Shown here piece after piece: positions 1 through 16,433 of a stretch of 64,000 bases of DNA. Within the stretch, counting starts at the first letter, position 1. Each line of letters starts with the position of its first letter. Source of the stretch: Bugula neritina. Lineage: Eukaryota > Bryozoa > Gymnolaemata > Cheilostomatida > Bugulidae. The translations under genes and the position numbers were made by a program. Below the pieces are notes generated by a model. That model was not told the origin of the DNA and searched no databases. It worked only from the letters and a program-made list of their open reading frames with translations. Where the stretch lies: contig CAXIUT010000097.1 of NCBI GenBank assembly GCA_964035545.1, positions 310,001 to 374,000 on the forward strand. Direction: 5' to 3'.

Positions 1-2986
1 AGTGAAATACACTGTAAGATACTGAAATACACTGCAACATACTACAACATATTGAAATACACTGCAACACATTGAAATATACTGCATTATACCTAAATAT
101 ACGGTGGTATACCAAAATATACTGTCACACATTGAAAAATACTGAAACATACTGAAATATACTGCGACACATTGCAATATACTGTAACATACTGAAAAAT
201 GCTGTAGCACACTGAAATACACTGCAACATACCGAAATACACTGTAACATATTGAAATATACTGCAACATACTGAAATACAGTGCTACATACTGAAATAT
301 ACTGCAACATACTGCAACATAGTGAAATTCACTGTAACATACTGAAAAACACTGCAACATACTACAACATATTGAAATACACTGCAACACATTGAAATAT
401 ACTGCAACATACCTAAATATACGGTGACATACCAAAATAAACTGTGACACATTTAAAAATACTGCAACATACTGAAATACACTGCAACATTCTGAAATAC
501 ACTGCAAAATACTGTAACACACTGAAATATACTGCAACACACTGCAACATACTGCAACATACTAGAATACACTGTAACATATTGAAATATACTGGAACAT
601 ACTGAAATACACTGCTACATACTGAAATTTACTGCGACACACTGCAACATACTGCAACATACTAAAATGCACTGTAACATAGTGAAATAGACTGCAACAC
701 ATTGAAATATACTGCAAAATACTGAAATACACTGCTATATACTGAAATACACTGCAACACACTACAACATACTGCAACATGCTAAAATATACTGCAACAT
801 ACTGAAATACACTGCAAAATACTGAAATACACTGTAACATACTGAAGTATACTGCAACATACTGAAATACACTGCTACATACTGAAATATACTGCAACAC
901 ACAGCAACATACTGCAACATACTAAAATACACTGTAACATATTGGAATACATTGCAACACATTGAAATATACTGCAAAATACTGAAATACACTGCTACAT
1001 ACTGAAATATACTGCGACACACCGCAACATACCGCAACGTACTAAAATACACTGTAACATATTGAAATAGACTGCAACACATTGAAATATACTGCAAAAT
1101 ACTGAAATACACTGCTATATACTGAAATATACTGCAACACACTACAACATACTGCAACATGCTAAAATCTACTGCAACATACTGAAATACCCTGCAAAAT
1201 ACTGAAACACACTGTAACATACTGAAATACACTGCTACATACTGAAATATACTGCAACACACTGCAACATACTGCAACATACTAAAATATACTGCAACAT
1301 ACTGAAATACACTGCAGAATACTGAAATACACTGTAACATACTGAAATATACTGCAAAATACTGAAATACACTGCCACATACTGAAATATACTGCAACAT
1401 ACTAAAATATACTGCAACATACTGAAATACACTGCAGAATACTGAAATACACTGTAACATACTGAAATATACTGCAAAATACTGAAATACACCGCTACAT
1501 ACTGAAATATACTGCAACACACTGCGACATACTGCAACATACTAAAATACACTGTAACATATTGAAATACACTGCAACACATTGAAATATACTGCAATGT
1601 ACCGAAATATATGGTAAACTACTGAAATATACTGTCACACATGGAAAAACACTGCAACATACTGAAATATACTGCGACACATTGCAATATACTGTAACGT
1701 ACTGAAATATGCTGTAGCACATTGAAATACACTGCAACTCACTGAAATATACTGCAACATGCTGAAATACACTGTAACATATTGAAATATACTGCAACAT
1801 ACTGAAATACACTGCTACATACTAAAATATACTGCAACATACTGCAACATAGTGAAATACACTGTAACATACTGAAATACACTGCAACATACTACAACAT
1901 ATTGAAATACACTGCGACACATTGAAATATACTGCATTATACCTAAATATACGGTGATATACCAAAATATACTGTAACACATTTAAAAATACTGCAACAT
2001 ACTGAAAGACACTGCAACACACTGAAATACACTGCAAAATACTGTAACACACTGAAATATACTGCAACACACTGCAACATACTGCAACATACTAAAATAT
2101 ACTGCAACATACTGAAATACACTGCAAAATATTCAAATACACTGTAACATATTGAAATATACTGCAACATACTGAAATACAGTGCTACATACTGAAATAT
2201 ACTGCAACATACTGCAACATAGTGAAATACACTGCAACATACTGCAAGATAGTGAAATACACTGTAACATACTGAAATACACCGCAAAATACTACAACAT
2301 ATTGAAATGCACTGTAACATATTGAAATACACTGCAACACATTGAAATATACTGCAACATACCTAAATATACGGTAATATACCAAAATATACTGTAACAC
2401 ATTGAAAAATACTGCAACATACTGAAATACACTGCAACACACCGAAAAACACTGAAAATACTGTAACACACTGAAATATACTGCAAAATACTGAAATATA
2501 CTGCAAAATACTGAAATACACTGCTACATACTGAAATATTCTGCAACACACTGCAACATACTGCAACATACTAAAGTATACTGCAACATACTGAAATACA
2601 CTGCAAAATACTGAAATACACTATAACATACTGAAATATACTTCAACATACTAAAATATACTGCTACATACTGAAATATACTGCAACACACTGCAACATA
2701 CTGCAACATACTAGAATACACTGTAACATAATGAAATACACTGCAACACATTGAAATATACTGCAAAATACTGAAATACACTGCTATATACTGAAATACA
2801 CTGCAACACACTACAACATACTGCAACATGCTAAAAGCTGCAACATACTGAAATACACTGCTACATACTGAAATATACTGCAAAACACAGCAACATACTG
2901 CAACATACTAAAATATACTGCAACATACTAGAATACACTGTAACATAATGAAATACACTGCAACACATTGAAATATACTGCAATGT
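1..2986. repeat. Left segment, loosely ordered satellite modules
   Basis: Decamer array without a clean local HOR. It holds box 1 at 91, 411, 1941 and 2361 and box 2 at 1601. Parts recur elsewhere: about 540-960 matches 3815-4235; 1495-2180 matches 8585-9270 (offset 7090); about 2281-2900 matches 59813-60432 (offset about 57.5 kb). The first two boxes carry private variants (GGTGGTAT at 91, GGTGACAT at 411), so this end looks less homogenised. A -1 register slip lies at about 2453 and a -3 slip at 2830. The minus strand is open over 762-1520 (252 codons), but this is a by-product of the repeat and not a gene. Confidence 0.85.
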
Positions 2987-4635
2987 ACCGAAATATATGG
3001 TAAACTACTGAAATATACTGTCACACATTGAAAAATACTGCAACATACTGAAATATACTGCGACACATTGCAATATACTGTAACATACTGAAATATGCTG
3101 TAGCACACTGAAATACACTGCAACTCACTGAAATATACTGCAACATACTGAAATACACTGTAACATATTGAAATATACTGCAACATACTGAAATACACTG
3201 CTACATACTAAAATATACTGCAACATACTGCAACATAGTGAAATACACTGTAACATACTGAAATACACTGCAACATACTGCAAATATTGAAATACACTGC
3301 AACACATTGAAATATACTGCATTATACCTAAATATACGGTGATATACCAAAATATACTGTAACACATTTAAAAATACTGCAACATACTGAAATACACTGC
3401 AACACACTGAAATACACTGCAAAAAACTGTAACACACTGAAATAAACTGCAACACACTGCAACATACTGCAACATACTAAAATATACTGTAACATATTGA
3501 AATAGACTGCAACACATTGAAATATACTGTAAATTACTGAAATACACTGCTAAATACTGAAATATACTGCAACACAATGCAAGATACTGCAACATACTAA
3601 AATATACTGCAACATACTGAAATACACTGCAACATACTACAACATATTGAAATACACTGCAACACATTGAAATATACTGCAACATACCTAAATATACGGT
3701 GATATACCAAAATAAACTGTAACACATTTAAAAATACTGCAACATACTGAAATACACTGCAACACTCTGAAATACAGTGCAAAATACTGTAACACACTGA
3801 AATATACTGCAACACACTGCAACATACTGCAACATACTAGAATACACTGTAACATATTGAAATATACTGCAACATACTGAAATACACTGCTACATACTGA
3901 AATTTACTGCGACACACTGCAACATACTGCAACATACTAAAATGCACTGTAACATAGTGAAATAGACTGCAACACATTGAAATATACCGCAGAATACTGA
4001 AATACACTGCTACATACTGAAATACACTGCAACACACTACAACATACTGCAACATGCTAAAATATACTGCAACATACTGAAATACACTGCAAAATACTGA
4101 AATACACTGTAACATACTGAAGTATACTGCAACATACTGAAATGCACTGCTACATACTGAAATATACTGCAACACACAGCAACATACTGCAACATACTAA
4201 AATACACTGTAACATATTGGAATACACTGCAACACATTGAAATATACTGCAAAATACTGAATTACACTGCTACATACTGAAATATACTGCGACACACCGC
4301 AACATACCGCAACGTACTAAAATACACTGTAACATACTGAAATAGACTGCAACACATTGAAATATACTGTAAATTACTGAAATACACTGCTAAATACTGA
4401 AATATACTGCAACACACTGCAAGATACTGCAACATACTAAAATATATTGCAACATACTGAAATACACTGCAGAATACTGAAATACACTGTAACATACTGA
4501 AATATACTGCAAAATACTGAAATACACTGCTACATACTGAAATATACTGCAACACACTGCGACATACTGCAACATACTAAATTACACTGTAACATATTGA
4601 AAAACACTGCAACACATTGAAATATACTGCAATGT
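2987..4635. repeat. 1649-bp HOR, copy 1
   Basis: Unit taken from box 2 to the base before the next box 2. It holds box 1 at 3326 and 3686. All landmarks recur 1649 bp later (3326 to 4975, 3686 to 5335, 2987 to 4636). The length is 165 decamers minus one base, and the missing base is the shared CTGCAAATATTG slip near 3277. The homology with copy 2 fades to the left at about 2950. Confidence 0.9.
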
Positions 4636-6284
4636 AGCGAAATATATGGTAAACTACTGAAATATACTGTCACACATTGAAAAACACTGCAACATACTGA
4701 AATATACTGCGACACATTGCAATATACTGTAACATACTGAAATATGCTGTAGCACACTGAAATACACTGCAACTCACTGAAATATACTGCAACATACTGA
4801 AATACACTGTAACATATTTAAATATACTGCAACATACTGAAATACACTGCTACATACTAAAATATACTGCAACATACTGCAACATAGTGAAATACACTGT
4901 AACATACTGAAATACACTGCAACATACTGCAAATATTGAAATACACTGCAACACATTGAAATATACTGCATTATACCTAAATATACGGTGATATACCAAA
5001 ATATACTGTAACACATTTAAAAATACTGCAACATACTGAAATACACTGCAACACACTGAAATACACTGCAAAAAACTGTAACACACTGAAATAAACTGCA
5101 ACACACTGCAACATACTGCAACATACTAAAATATACTGTAACATATTGAAATAGACTGCAACACATTGAAATATACTGTAAATTACTGAAATACACTGCT
5201 AAATACTGAAATATACTGCAACACAATGCAAGATACTGCAACATACTAAAATATACTGCAACATACTGAAATACACTGCAACATACTACAACATATTGAA
5301 ATACACTGCAACACATTGAAATATACTGCAACATACCTAAATATACGGTGATATACCAAAATAAACTGTAACACATTTAAAAATACTGCAACATACTGAA
5401 ATACACTGCAACACTCTGAAATACAGTGCAAAATACTGTAACACACTGAAATATACTGCAACACACTGCAACATACTGCAACATACTAGAATACACTGTA
5501 ACATATTGAAATATACTGCAACATACTGAAATACACTGCTACATACTGAAATTTACTGCGACACACTGCAACATACTGCAACATACTAAAATGCACTGTA
5601 ACATAGTGAAATAGACTGCAACACATTGAAATATACTGCAGAATACTGAAATACACTGCTACATACTGAAATACACTGCAACACACTACAACATACTGCA
5701 ACATGCTAAAATATACTGCAACATACTGAAATACACTGCAAAATACTGAAATACACTGTAACATACTGAAGTATACTGCAACATACTGAAATGCACTGCT
5801 ACATACTGAAATATACTGCAACACACAGCAACATACTGCAACATACTAAAATACACTGTAACATATTGGAATACACTGCAACACATTGAAATATACTGCA
5901 AAATACTGAATTACACTGCTACATACTTAAATATACTGCGACACACCGCAACATACCGCAACGTACTAAAATACACTGTAACATACTGAAATAGACTGCA
6001 ACACATTGAAATATACTGTGAATTACTGAAATACACTGCTAAATACTGAAATATACTGCAACACACTGCAAGATACTGCAACATACTAAAATATATTGCA
6101 ACATACTGAAATACACTGCAGAATACTGAAATACACTGTAACATACTGAAACATACTGTAAAATACTGAAATACACTGCTACATACTGAAATATACTGCA
6201 ACACACTGCGACATACTGCAACATACTAAATTACACTGTAACATATTGAAATACACTGCAACACATTGAAATATACTGCAATGT
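4636..6284. repeat. 1649-bp HOR, copy 2
   Basis: Tandem duplicate of 2987-4635 with scattered substitutions. It holds box 1 at 4975 and 5335 and begins with the variant box 2 (AGCG). The next variant box 2 at 6285 starts a partial third copy. Confidence 0.9.
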
Positions 6285-6494
6285 AGCGAAATATATGGTA
6301 AACTACTGAAATATACTGTCACACATTGAAAAACACTGCAACATACTGAAATATACTGCGACACATTGCAATATACTGTAACATACTGAAATATGCTGTA
6401 GCACACTGAAATACACTGCAACTCACTGAAATATACTGCAACATACTGAAATACACTGTAACATATTTAAATATACTGCAACATACTGAAATAC
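6285..6494. repeat. 1649-bp HOR, partial copy 3
   Basis: About 210 bp continue the 1649-bp unit. The match to 4636 onward ends near 6495, where the expected ACACTGCT is ACAGTGCT and a different module begins. Confidence 0.75.
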
Positions 6495-9304
6495 AGTGCT
6501 ACATACTGAAATATACTGCAACATACTGCAACATAGTGAAATACACTGCAACATACTGCAAGATAGTGAAATACACTGTAACATACTGAATTACACCGCA
6601 AAATACTGCAACATATTGAAATGCACTGTAACATTTTGAAATACACTGCAACACATTGAAATATACTGCAACATACCTAAATATACGGTATTATACCAAA
6701 ATATACTGTAACACATTGAAAAATACTGCAACATACTGAAATACACTGCAACACACCGAAAAACACTGAAAATACTGTAACACACTGAAATATACTGCAA
6801 AATACTGAAATATACTGCAAAATACTGAAATACACTGCTACATACTGAAATATACTGCAACACACCGCAACATACTGCAACATACTAAAGTATACTGCAA
6901 CATACTGAAATACACTGCAAAATACTGAAATACACTATAACATACTGAAATATACTGCAACATACTGAAATATACTGCTACATACTGAAATATACTGCAA
7001 CACACTGCAACATACTGCAACATACTAGAATACACTGTAACATTATGAAATACACTGCAACACATTGAAATATGCTGCAAAATACTGAAATACACTGCTA
7101 TATACTGAAATACACTGCAACACACTACAACATACTGCAACATGCTAAAAGCTGCAACATACTGAAATACACTGCTACATACTGAAGTATACTGCAACAC
7201 ACAGCAACATACTGCAACATACTAAAATACACTGTAACATATTGGAATACACTGCAACACATTGAAATATACTGCAAAATACTGAAATACACTGCTACAT
7301 ACTGAAATATACTGCAACACACTGCAACATACTGCAACATACTAAAACATACTGCAACATACTGAAATACACTGCAGAATACTGAAATACACTGTATCAT
7401 ACTGAAATATACTGCAAAATACTGAAATACACTGCTACATACTGAAATATACTGCAACACACTGCGACTTACTGCAACATACTAAAATACACTGTAACAT
7501 ATTGAAATACACTGCAACACATTGAAATATACCGCAATGTACCGAAATATATGGTAAACTACTGAAATATACTGTCACACATTTAAAAATACCGCAACAT
7601 ACTGAAATATACTGCGACACATCGCAATATAATGTAACGTACTGAAATATGCTGTAGCACATTGAAATATACTGCAACTCACTGAAATATACTGCAACAT
7701 ATTGAAATATACTGCAACATACTGAAATACAGTGCTACATACTGAAATATACTGCAACATACTGCAACATAGTGAAATTCACTGTAACATACTGAAAAAC
7801 ACTGCAACATACTACAACATATTGAAATACACTGCAACACATTGAAATATACTGCAACATACCTAAATATATGGTGATATACCAAAATAAACTGTAACAC
7901 ATTTAAAAATACTGCAACATATTGAAATACACTGCAACACTCTGAAATACACTGCAAAATACTGTAACACACTGAAATATACTGCAACACACTGCAACAT
8001 ACTGCAACATACTAGAATACACTGTAACATATTGAAATATACTGCAATATACTGAAATACACTGCTATATACCGAAATATACTGCAACACACTACAACAT
8101 ACTGCAACATGCTAAAATATACTGCAACATACTGAAATACCCTGCAAAATACTGAAATACACTGTAACATACTGAAGTATACTGCAACATACTGAAATAC
8201 ACTGCTACATACTGAAATTTACTGCGACACACTGCAACATACTGCAACATACTAAAATGCACTGTAACATAGTGAAATAGACTGCAACACATTGAAATAT
8301 ACTGCAAAATACTGAAATACACTGCTATATACTGAAATTTACTGCAACACACTGCAACATACTGCAACATACTAAAATATACTGCAACATACTGAAATAC
8401 ACTGCAAAATATTCAAATACACTGTAACATATTGAAATATACTGCAACATACTGAAATACAGTGCTACATACTGAAATATACTGCAACATACTGCAACAT
8501 AGTGAAATACACTGCAACATACTGCAAGATAGTGAAATACACTGTAACAAACTGGAGTATACTGCAACATGCTGAAATACACTGCTACATACTGAAATAT
8601 ACTGCAACACACAGCAACATACTGCAACATACTAAAATACACTGTAACATATTGAAATACACTGCAACACATTGAAATATACTGCAATGTACCGAAATAT
8701 ATGGTAAACTACTGAAATATACTGTCACACATGGAAAAACACTGCAACATACTAAAATATACTGCGACACATTGCAATATACTGTAACGTACTGAAATAT
8801 GCTGTAGCACATTGAAATACACTGCAACTCACTGAAATATACTGCAACATGCTGAAATACACTGTAACATATTGAAATATACTGCAACATACTGAAATAC
8901 ACTGCTACATACTAAAATATACTGCAACATACTGCAACATAGTGAAATACACTGTAACATACTGAAATACACTGCAACATACTACAACATATTGAAATAC
9001 ACTGCGACACATTGAAATATACTGCATTATACCTAAATATACGGTGATATACCAAAATATACTGTAACACATTTAAAAATACTGCAACATACTGAAAGAC
9101 ACTGCAACACACTGAAATACACTGCAAAATACTGTAACACACTGAAATATACTGCAACACACTGCAACATACTGCAACATACTAAAATATACTGCAACAT
9201 ACTGAAATACACTGCAAAATATTCAAATACACTGTAACATATTGGAATATACTGCAACATACTGAAATACAGTGCTACATACTGAAATATACTGCAACAT
9301 ACTG
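6495..9304. repeat. Mixed satellite modules
   Basis: Contains box 1 at 6675 (GGTATTATACC type), 7861 and 9031, and box 2 at 7541 and 8691. The part up to about 7465 is repeated at about 12379-13345. About 7450-8500 recurs at 15570-16600 (offset 8123, including a 3-bp insertion near 15635). 8585-9270 is a copy of 1495-2180. A -3 slip at 7144 returns the decamer register to that of position 1. Confidence 0.85.
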
Positions 9305-10799
9305 CAACATACTGAAATACACTGTAACATATTGAAATATACTGCAACATACTGAAATACACTGCTACATACTAAAATATACTGCAACATACTGCAACAT
9401 AGTGAAATACACTGTAACATACTGAAATACACTGCAACATACTGGAAATATTGAAATACACTGCAACACATTGAAATATACTGCATTATACCTAAATATA
9501 CGGTGATATACCAAAATATACTGTAACACATTTAAAAATACTGCAACATACTGAAATACACTGCAACACACTGAAATACACTGCAAAAAACTGTAACACA
9601 CTGAAATAAACTGCAACACACTGCAACATACTGCAACATACTAAAATATACTGTAACATATTGAAATAGACTGCAACACATTGAAATATACTGTAAATTA
9701 CTGAAATACACTGCTAAATACTGAAATATACTGCAACACAATGCAAGATACTGCAACATACTAAAATATACTGCAACATACTGAAATACACTGCAACATA
9801 CTACAACATATTGAAATACACTGCAACACATTGAAATATACTGCAACATACCTAAATATACGGTGATATACCAAAATAAACTGTAACACATTTAAAAATA
9901 CTGCAACATACTGAAATACACTGCAACACTCTGAAATACAGTGCAAAATACTGTAACACACTGAAATATACTGCAACACACTGCAACATACTGCAACATA
10001 CTAGAATACACTGTAACATATTGAAATATACTGCAACATACTGAAATACACTGCTACATACTGAAATTTACTGCGACACACTGCAACATACTGCAACATA
10101 CTAAAATGCACTGTAACATAGTGAAATAGACTGCAACACATTGAAATATACTGCAGAATACTGAAATACACTGCTACATACTGAAATACACTGCAACACA
10201 CTACAACATACTGCAACATGCTAAAATATACTGCAACATACTGAAATACACTGCAAAATACTGAAATACACTGTAACATACTGAAGTATACTGCAACATA
10301 CTGAAATGCACTGCTACATACTGAAATATACTGCAACACACAGCAACATACTGCAAAATACTAAAATACACTGTAACATATTGGAATACACTGCAACACA
10401 TTGAAATATACTGCAAAATACTGAATTACACTGCTACATACTGAAATATACCGCGACACACCGCAACATACCGCAACGTACTAAAATACACTGTAACATA
10501 CTGAAATAGACTGCAACACATTGAAATATACTGTAAATTACTGAAATACACTGCTAAATACTGAAATATACTGCAACACACTGCAAGATACTGCAACATA
10601 CTAAAATATATTGCAACATACTGAAATACACTGCAGAATACTGAAATACACTGTAACATACTGAAATATACTGCAAAATACTGAAATACACTGCTACATA
10701 CTGAAATATACTGCAACACACTGCGACATACTGCAACATACTAAATTACACTGTAACATATTGAAATACACTGCAACACATTGAAAAATACTGCAATGT
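9305..10799. repeat. 1649-bp HOR, second block, copy 1 (lacks its start)
   Basis: Matches 3141-4635 at a constant offset of 6164 bp. It holds box 1 at 9490 and 9850. The left breakpoint lies within the unit, so the first ~155 bp including box 2 are absent and the region joins the copy of 1495-2180. Confidence 0.88.
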
Positions 10800-13345
10800 A
10801 GCGAAATATATGGTAAACTACTGAAATATACTGTCACACATTGAAAAACACTGCAACATACTGAAATATACTGCGACACATTGCAATATACTGTAACATA
10901 CTGAAATATGCTGTAGCACACTGAAATACACTGCAACTCACTGAAATATACTGCAACATACTGAAATACACTGTAACATATTTAAATATACTGCAACATA
11001 CTGAAATACACTGCTACATACTAAAATATACTGCAACATACTGCAACATAGTGAAATACACTGTAACATACTGAAATACACTGCAACATACTGCAAATAT
11101 TGAAATACACTGCAACACATTGAAATATACTGCATTATACCTAAATATACGGTGATATACCAAAATATACTGTAACACATTTAAAAATACTGCAACATAC
11201 TGAAATACACTGCAACACACTGAAATACACTGCAAAAAACTGTAACACACTGAAATAAACTGCAACACACTGCAACATACTGCAACATACTAAAATATAC
11301 TGTAACATATTGAAATAGACTGCAACACATTGAAATATACTGTAAATTACTGAAATACACTGCTAAATACTGAAATATACTGCAACACAATGCAAGATAC
11401 TGCAACATACTAAAATATACTGCAACATACTGAAATACACTGCAACATACTACAACATATTGAAATACACTGCAACACATTGAAATATACTGCAACATAC
11501 CTAAATATACGGTGATATACCAAAATAAACTGTAACACATTTAAAAATACTGCAACATACTGAAATACACTGCAACACTCTGAAATACAGTGCAAAATAC
11601 TGTAACACACTGAAATATACTGCAACACACTGCAACATACTGCAACATACTAGAATACACTGTAACATATTGAAATATACTGCAACATACTGAAATACAC
11701 TGCTACATACTGAAATTTACTGCGACACACTGCAACATACTGCAACATACTAAAATGCACTGTAACATAGTGAAATAGACTGCAACACATTGAAATATAC
11801 TGCAGAATACTGAAATACACTGCTGCATACTGAAATACACTGCAACACACTACAACATACTGCAACATGCTAAAATATACTGCAACATACTGAAATACAC
11901 TGCAAAATACTGAAATACACTGTAACATACTGAAGTATACTGCAACATACTGAAATGCACTGCTACATACTGAAATATACTGCAACACACAGCAACATAC
12001 TGCAACATACTAAAATACACTGTAACATATTGGAATACACTGCAACACATTGAAATATACTGCAAAATACTGAATTACACTGCTACATACTGAAATATAC
12101 TGCGACACACCGCAACATACCGCAACGTACTAAAATACACTGTAACATACTGAAATAGACTGCAACACATTGAAATATACTGTAAATTACTGAAATACAC
12201 TGCTAAATACTGAAATATACTGTCACACATTGAAAAACACTGCAACATACTGAAATATACTGCGACACATTGCAATATACTGTAACATACTGAAATATGC
12301 TGTAGCACACTGAAATACACTGCAACTCACTGAAATATACTGCAACATACTGAAATACACTGTAACATATTTAAATATACTGCAACATACTGAAATACAG
12401 TGCAACATACTGCAACATAGTGAAATACACTGCAACATACTGCAAGATAGTGAAATACACTGTAACATACTGAATTACACCGCAAAATACTGCAACATAT
12501 TGAAATGCACTGTAACATTTTGAAATACACTGCAACACATTGAAATATACTGCAACATACCTAAATATACGGTATTATACCAAAATATACTGTAACACAT
12601 TGAAAAATACTGCAACATACTGAAATACACTGCAACACACCGAAAAACACTGAAAATACTGTAACACACTGAAATATACTGCAAAATACTGAAATATACT
12701 GCAAAATACTGAAATACACTGCTACATACTGAAATATACTGCAACACACCGCAACATACTGCAACATACTAAAGTATACTGCAACATACTGAAATAGACT
12801 GCAAAATACTGAAATACACTATAACATACTGAAATATACTGCAACATACTGAAATATACTGCTACATACTGAAATATACTGCAACACACTGCAACATACT
12901 GCAACATACTAGAATACACTGTAACATAATGAAATACACTGCAACACATTGAAATATACTGCAAAATACTGAAATACACTGCTATATACTGAAATACACT
13001 GCAACACACTACAACATACTGCAACATGCTAAAAGCTGCAACATACTGAAATACACTGCTACATACTGAAGTATACTGCAACACACAGCAACATACTGCA
13101 ACATACTAAAATACACTGTAACATATTGGAATACACTGCAACACATTGAAATATACTGCAAAATACTGAAATACACTGCTACATACTGAAATATACTGCA
13201 ACACACTGCAACATACTGCAACATACTAAAACATACTGCAACATACTGAAATACACTGCAGAATACTGAAATACACTGTAACATACTGAAATATACTTCA
13301 AAATACTGAAATACACTGCTACATACTGAAATATACTGCAACACA
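10800..13345. repeat. 1649-bp HOR copy 2 of second block plus following module, internally deleted
   Basis: Matches 4636-7465. The offset is 6164 bp up to about 12218, then changes to 5884 bp. The change is due to a 260-bp loss between two direct copies of ACTGAAATATACTG (at 6045 and 6305 in the longer copy), which removes the expected box 2, and a 20-bp loss near 12400. Box 1 sites are 11139, 11499 and 12559. Both losses are whole numbers of decamers. Confidence 0.87.
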
Positions 13346-16300
13346 CTGCGACATACTGCAACATACTAAAATACACTGTAACATATTGAAATACACTGCA
13401 ACACATTGAAATATACTGCAATGTACCGAAATATATGGTAAACTACTGAAATATACTGTCACACATTGAAAAACACTGCAACATACTGAAATATACTGCG
13501 ACACATTGCAATATACTGTAACATACTGAAATACACTGTAACATATTGAAATATACTGCAACATACTGAAATACAGTGCTACATACTGAAATATACTGCA
13601 ACATACTGCAACATAGTGAAATAAACTGCAACATACTGCAAGATAGTGAAATACACTGTAACATACTGAAATACACCGCAAAATACTACAACATATTGAA
13701 ATGCACTGTAACATATTGAAATACACTGCAACACATTGAAATGTACTGCAACATACCTAAATATACGGTAATATACCAAAATATACTGTAACACATTGAA
13801 AAATACTGCAACATACTGAAATACACTGCAACACACCGCAAAACACTGAAAATACTGTAACACACTGAAATATACTGCAAAATACTGAAATATACTGCAA
13901 AATACTGAAATACACTGCTACATACTGAAATATACTGCAACACACCGCAACATACTGCAACATACTAAAGTATACTGCAACATACTGAAATACACTGCAA
14001 AATACTGAAATACACTATAACATACTGAAATATACTGCAACATACTGAAATATACTGCTACATACTGAAATATACTGCAACACACTGCAACATACTGCAA
14101 CATACTAGAATACACTGTAACATAATGAAATACACTGCAACACATTGAAATATACTGCAAAATAATGAAATACACTGCTATATACTGAAATACACTACAA
14201 CACACTACAACATACTGCAACATGCTAAAAGCTGCAACACATTGAAATGTACTGCAATGTACCGAAATATATGGTAAACTACTGAAATATACTGTCACAC
14301 ATTGAAAAATACTGCAACATACTGAAATATACTGCGACACATTGCAATATACTGTAACATACTGAAATACGCTGTAGCACACTGAAATACACTGCAACAT
14401 ACTGAAATACACTGTAACATATTGAAATATACTGCAACATACTGAAATACAGTGCTACATACTGAAATATACTGCAACATACTGCAACATAGTGAAATTC
14501 ACTGTAACATACTGAAAAACACTGCAACATACTACAACATATTGAAATACACTGCAACACATTGAAATATACTGCAACATACCTAAATATACGGTGATAT
14601 ACCAAAATAAACTGTAACACATTTAAAAATACTGCAACATACTGAAATACACTGCAACACTCTGAAATACACTGCAAAATACTGTAACAGACTGAAATAT
14701 ACTGCAACACACTGCAGCATACTGCAACATACTAGAATACACTGTAACATATTGAAATATACTGCAATATACTGAAATACACTGCTATATACCGAAATAT
14801 ACTGCGACACACTGCAACATACTAAAATGCACTGTAACATAGTGAAATAGACTGCAACACATTGAAATATACTGCAAAATACTGAAATACACTGCTATAT
14901 ACTGAAATTTACTGCAACACACTGCAACATACTGCAACATACTAAAATATACTGCAACATACTGAAATACACTGCAAAATATTCAAATACACTGTAACAT
15001 ATTGAAATATACTGCAACATACTGAAATACAGTGCTACATACTGAAATATACTGCAACATACTGCAACATAGTGAAATACACTGCAACATACTGCAAGAT
15101 AGTGAAATACACTGTAACAAACTGGAGTATACTGCAACATGCTGAAATACACTGCTACATACTGAAATATACTGCAACACACAGCAACATACTGCAACAT
15201 ACTAAAATACACTGTGACATGTTGGAATACACTGCAACATACTGAAGTATACTGCAACATACTGAAATACACTGCTACATACTGAAATATACTGCAACAC
15301 ACTGCAAGATACTGCAACATACTAAAATATACTGCAACATACTGAAATACACTGTAGAATACTGAAATACACTGTAACATACTGAAATACACTGCAAAAT
15401 ACTGAAATACACTGCTACATACTGAAATATACTGCAACACACTGCGACATACTGCAACATACTAAAATACACTGTAACATATTGAAATACACTGCAGAAT
15501 ACTGAAATACACTGTAACATACTGAAATATACTGCAAAATACTGAAATACACTGCTACATACTGAAATATACTGCAACACACTGCGACTTACTGCAACAT
15601 ACTAAAATACACTGTAACATATTGAAATACACTGCTGCAACACATTGAAATATACCGCAATGTACCGAAATATATGGTAAACTACTGAAATATACTGTCA
15701 CACATTTAAAAATACCGCAACATACTGAAATATACTGCGACACATCGCAATATAATGTAACGTACTGAAATATGCTGTAGCACATTGAAATATACTGCAA
15801 CTCACTGAAATATACTGCAACATATTGAAATATACTGCAACATACTGAAATACAGTGCTACATACTGAAATATACTGCAACATACTGCAACATAGTGAAA
15901 TTCACTGTAACATACTGAAAAACACTGCAACATACTACAACATTTTGAAATACACTGCAACACATTGAAATATACTGCAACATACCTAAATATACGGTGA
16001 TATACCAAAATAAACTGTAACACATTTAAAAATACTGCAACCTACTGAAATACACTGCAACACTCTGAAATACACTGCAAAATACTGTAACACACTGAAA
16101 TATACTGCAACACACTGCAACATACTGCAACATACTAGAATACACTGTAACATATTGAAATATACTGCAATATACTGAAATACACTGCTATATACCGAAA
16201 TATACTGCAACACACTACAACATACTGCAACATGCTAAAATATACTGCAACATACTGAAATACCCTGCAAAATACTGAAATACACTGTAACATACTGAAG

Positions 16301-16433
16301 TATACTGCAACATACTGAAATACACTGCTACATACTGAAATTTACTGCGACACACTGCAACATACTGCAACATACTAAAATGCACTGTAACATAGTGAAA
16401 TAGACTGCAACACATTGAAATATACTGCAAAAT
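13346..16433. repeat. Mixed satellite modules
   Basis: Contains box 2 at 13425, 14261 and 15664 and box 1 at 13755, 14581 and 15984. The stretch near 15570-16430 copies 7450-8310. At 14281-14370 it keeps an 80-bp stretch that the next HOR family has lost at 18.37 kb and 23.54 kb. A 3-bp CTG gain near 15635 (ACTGCTGCAAC) recurs near 19654 and 24832. Confidence 0.82.
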
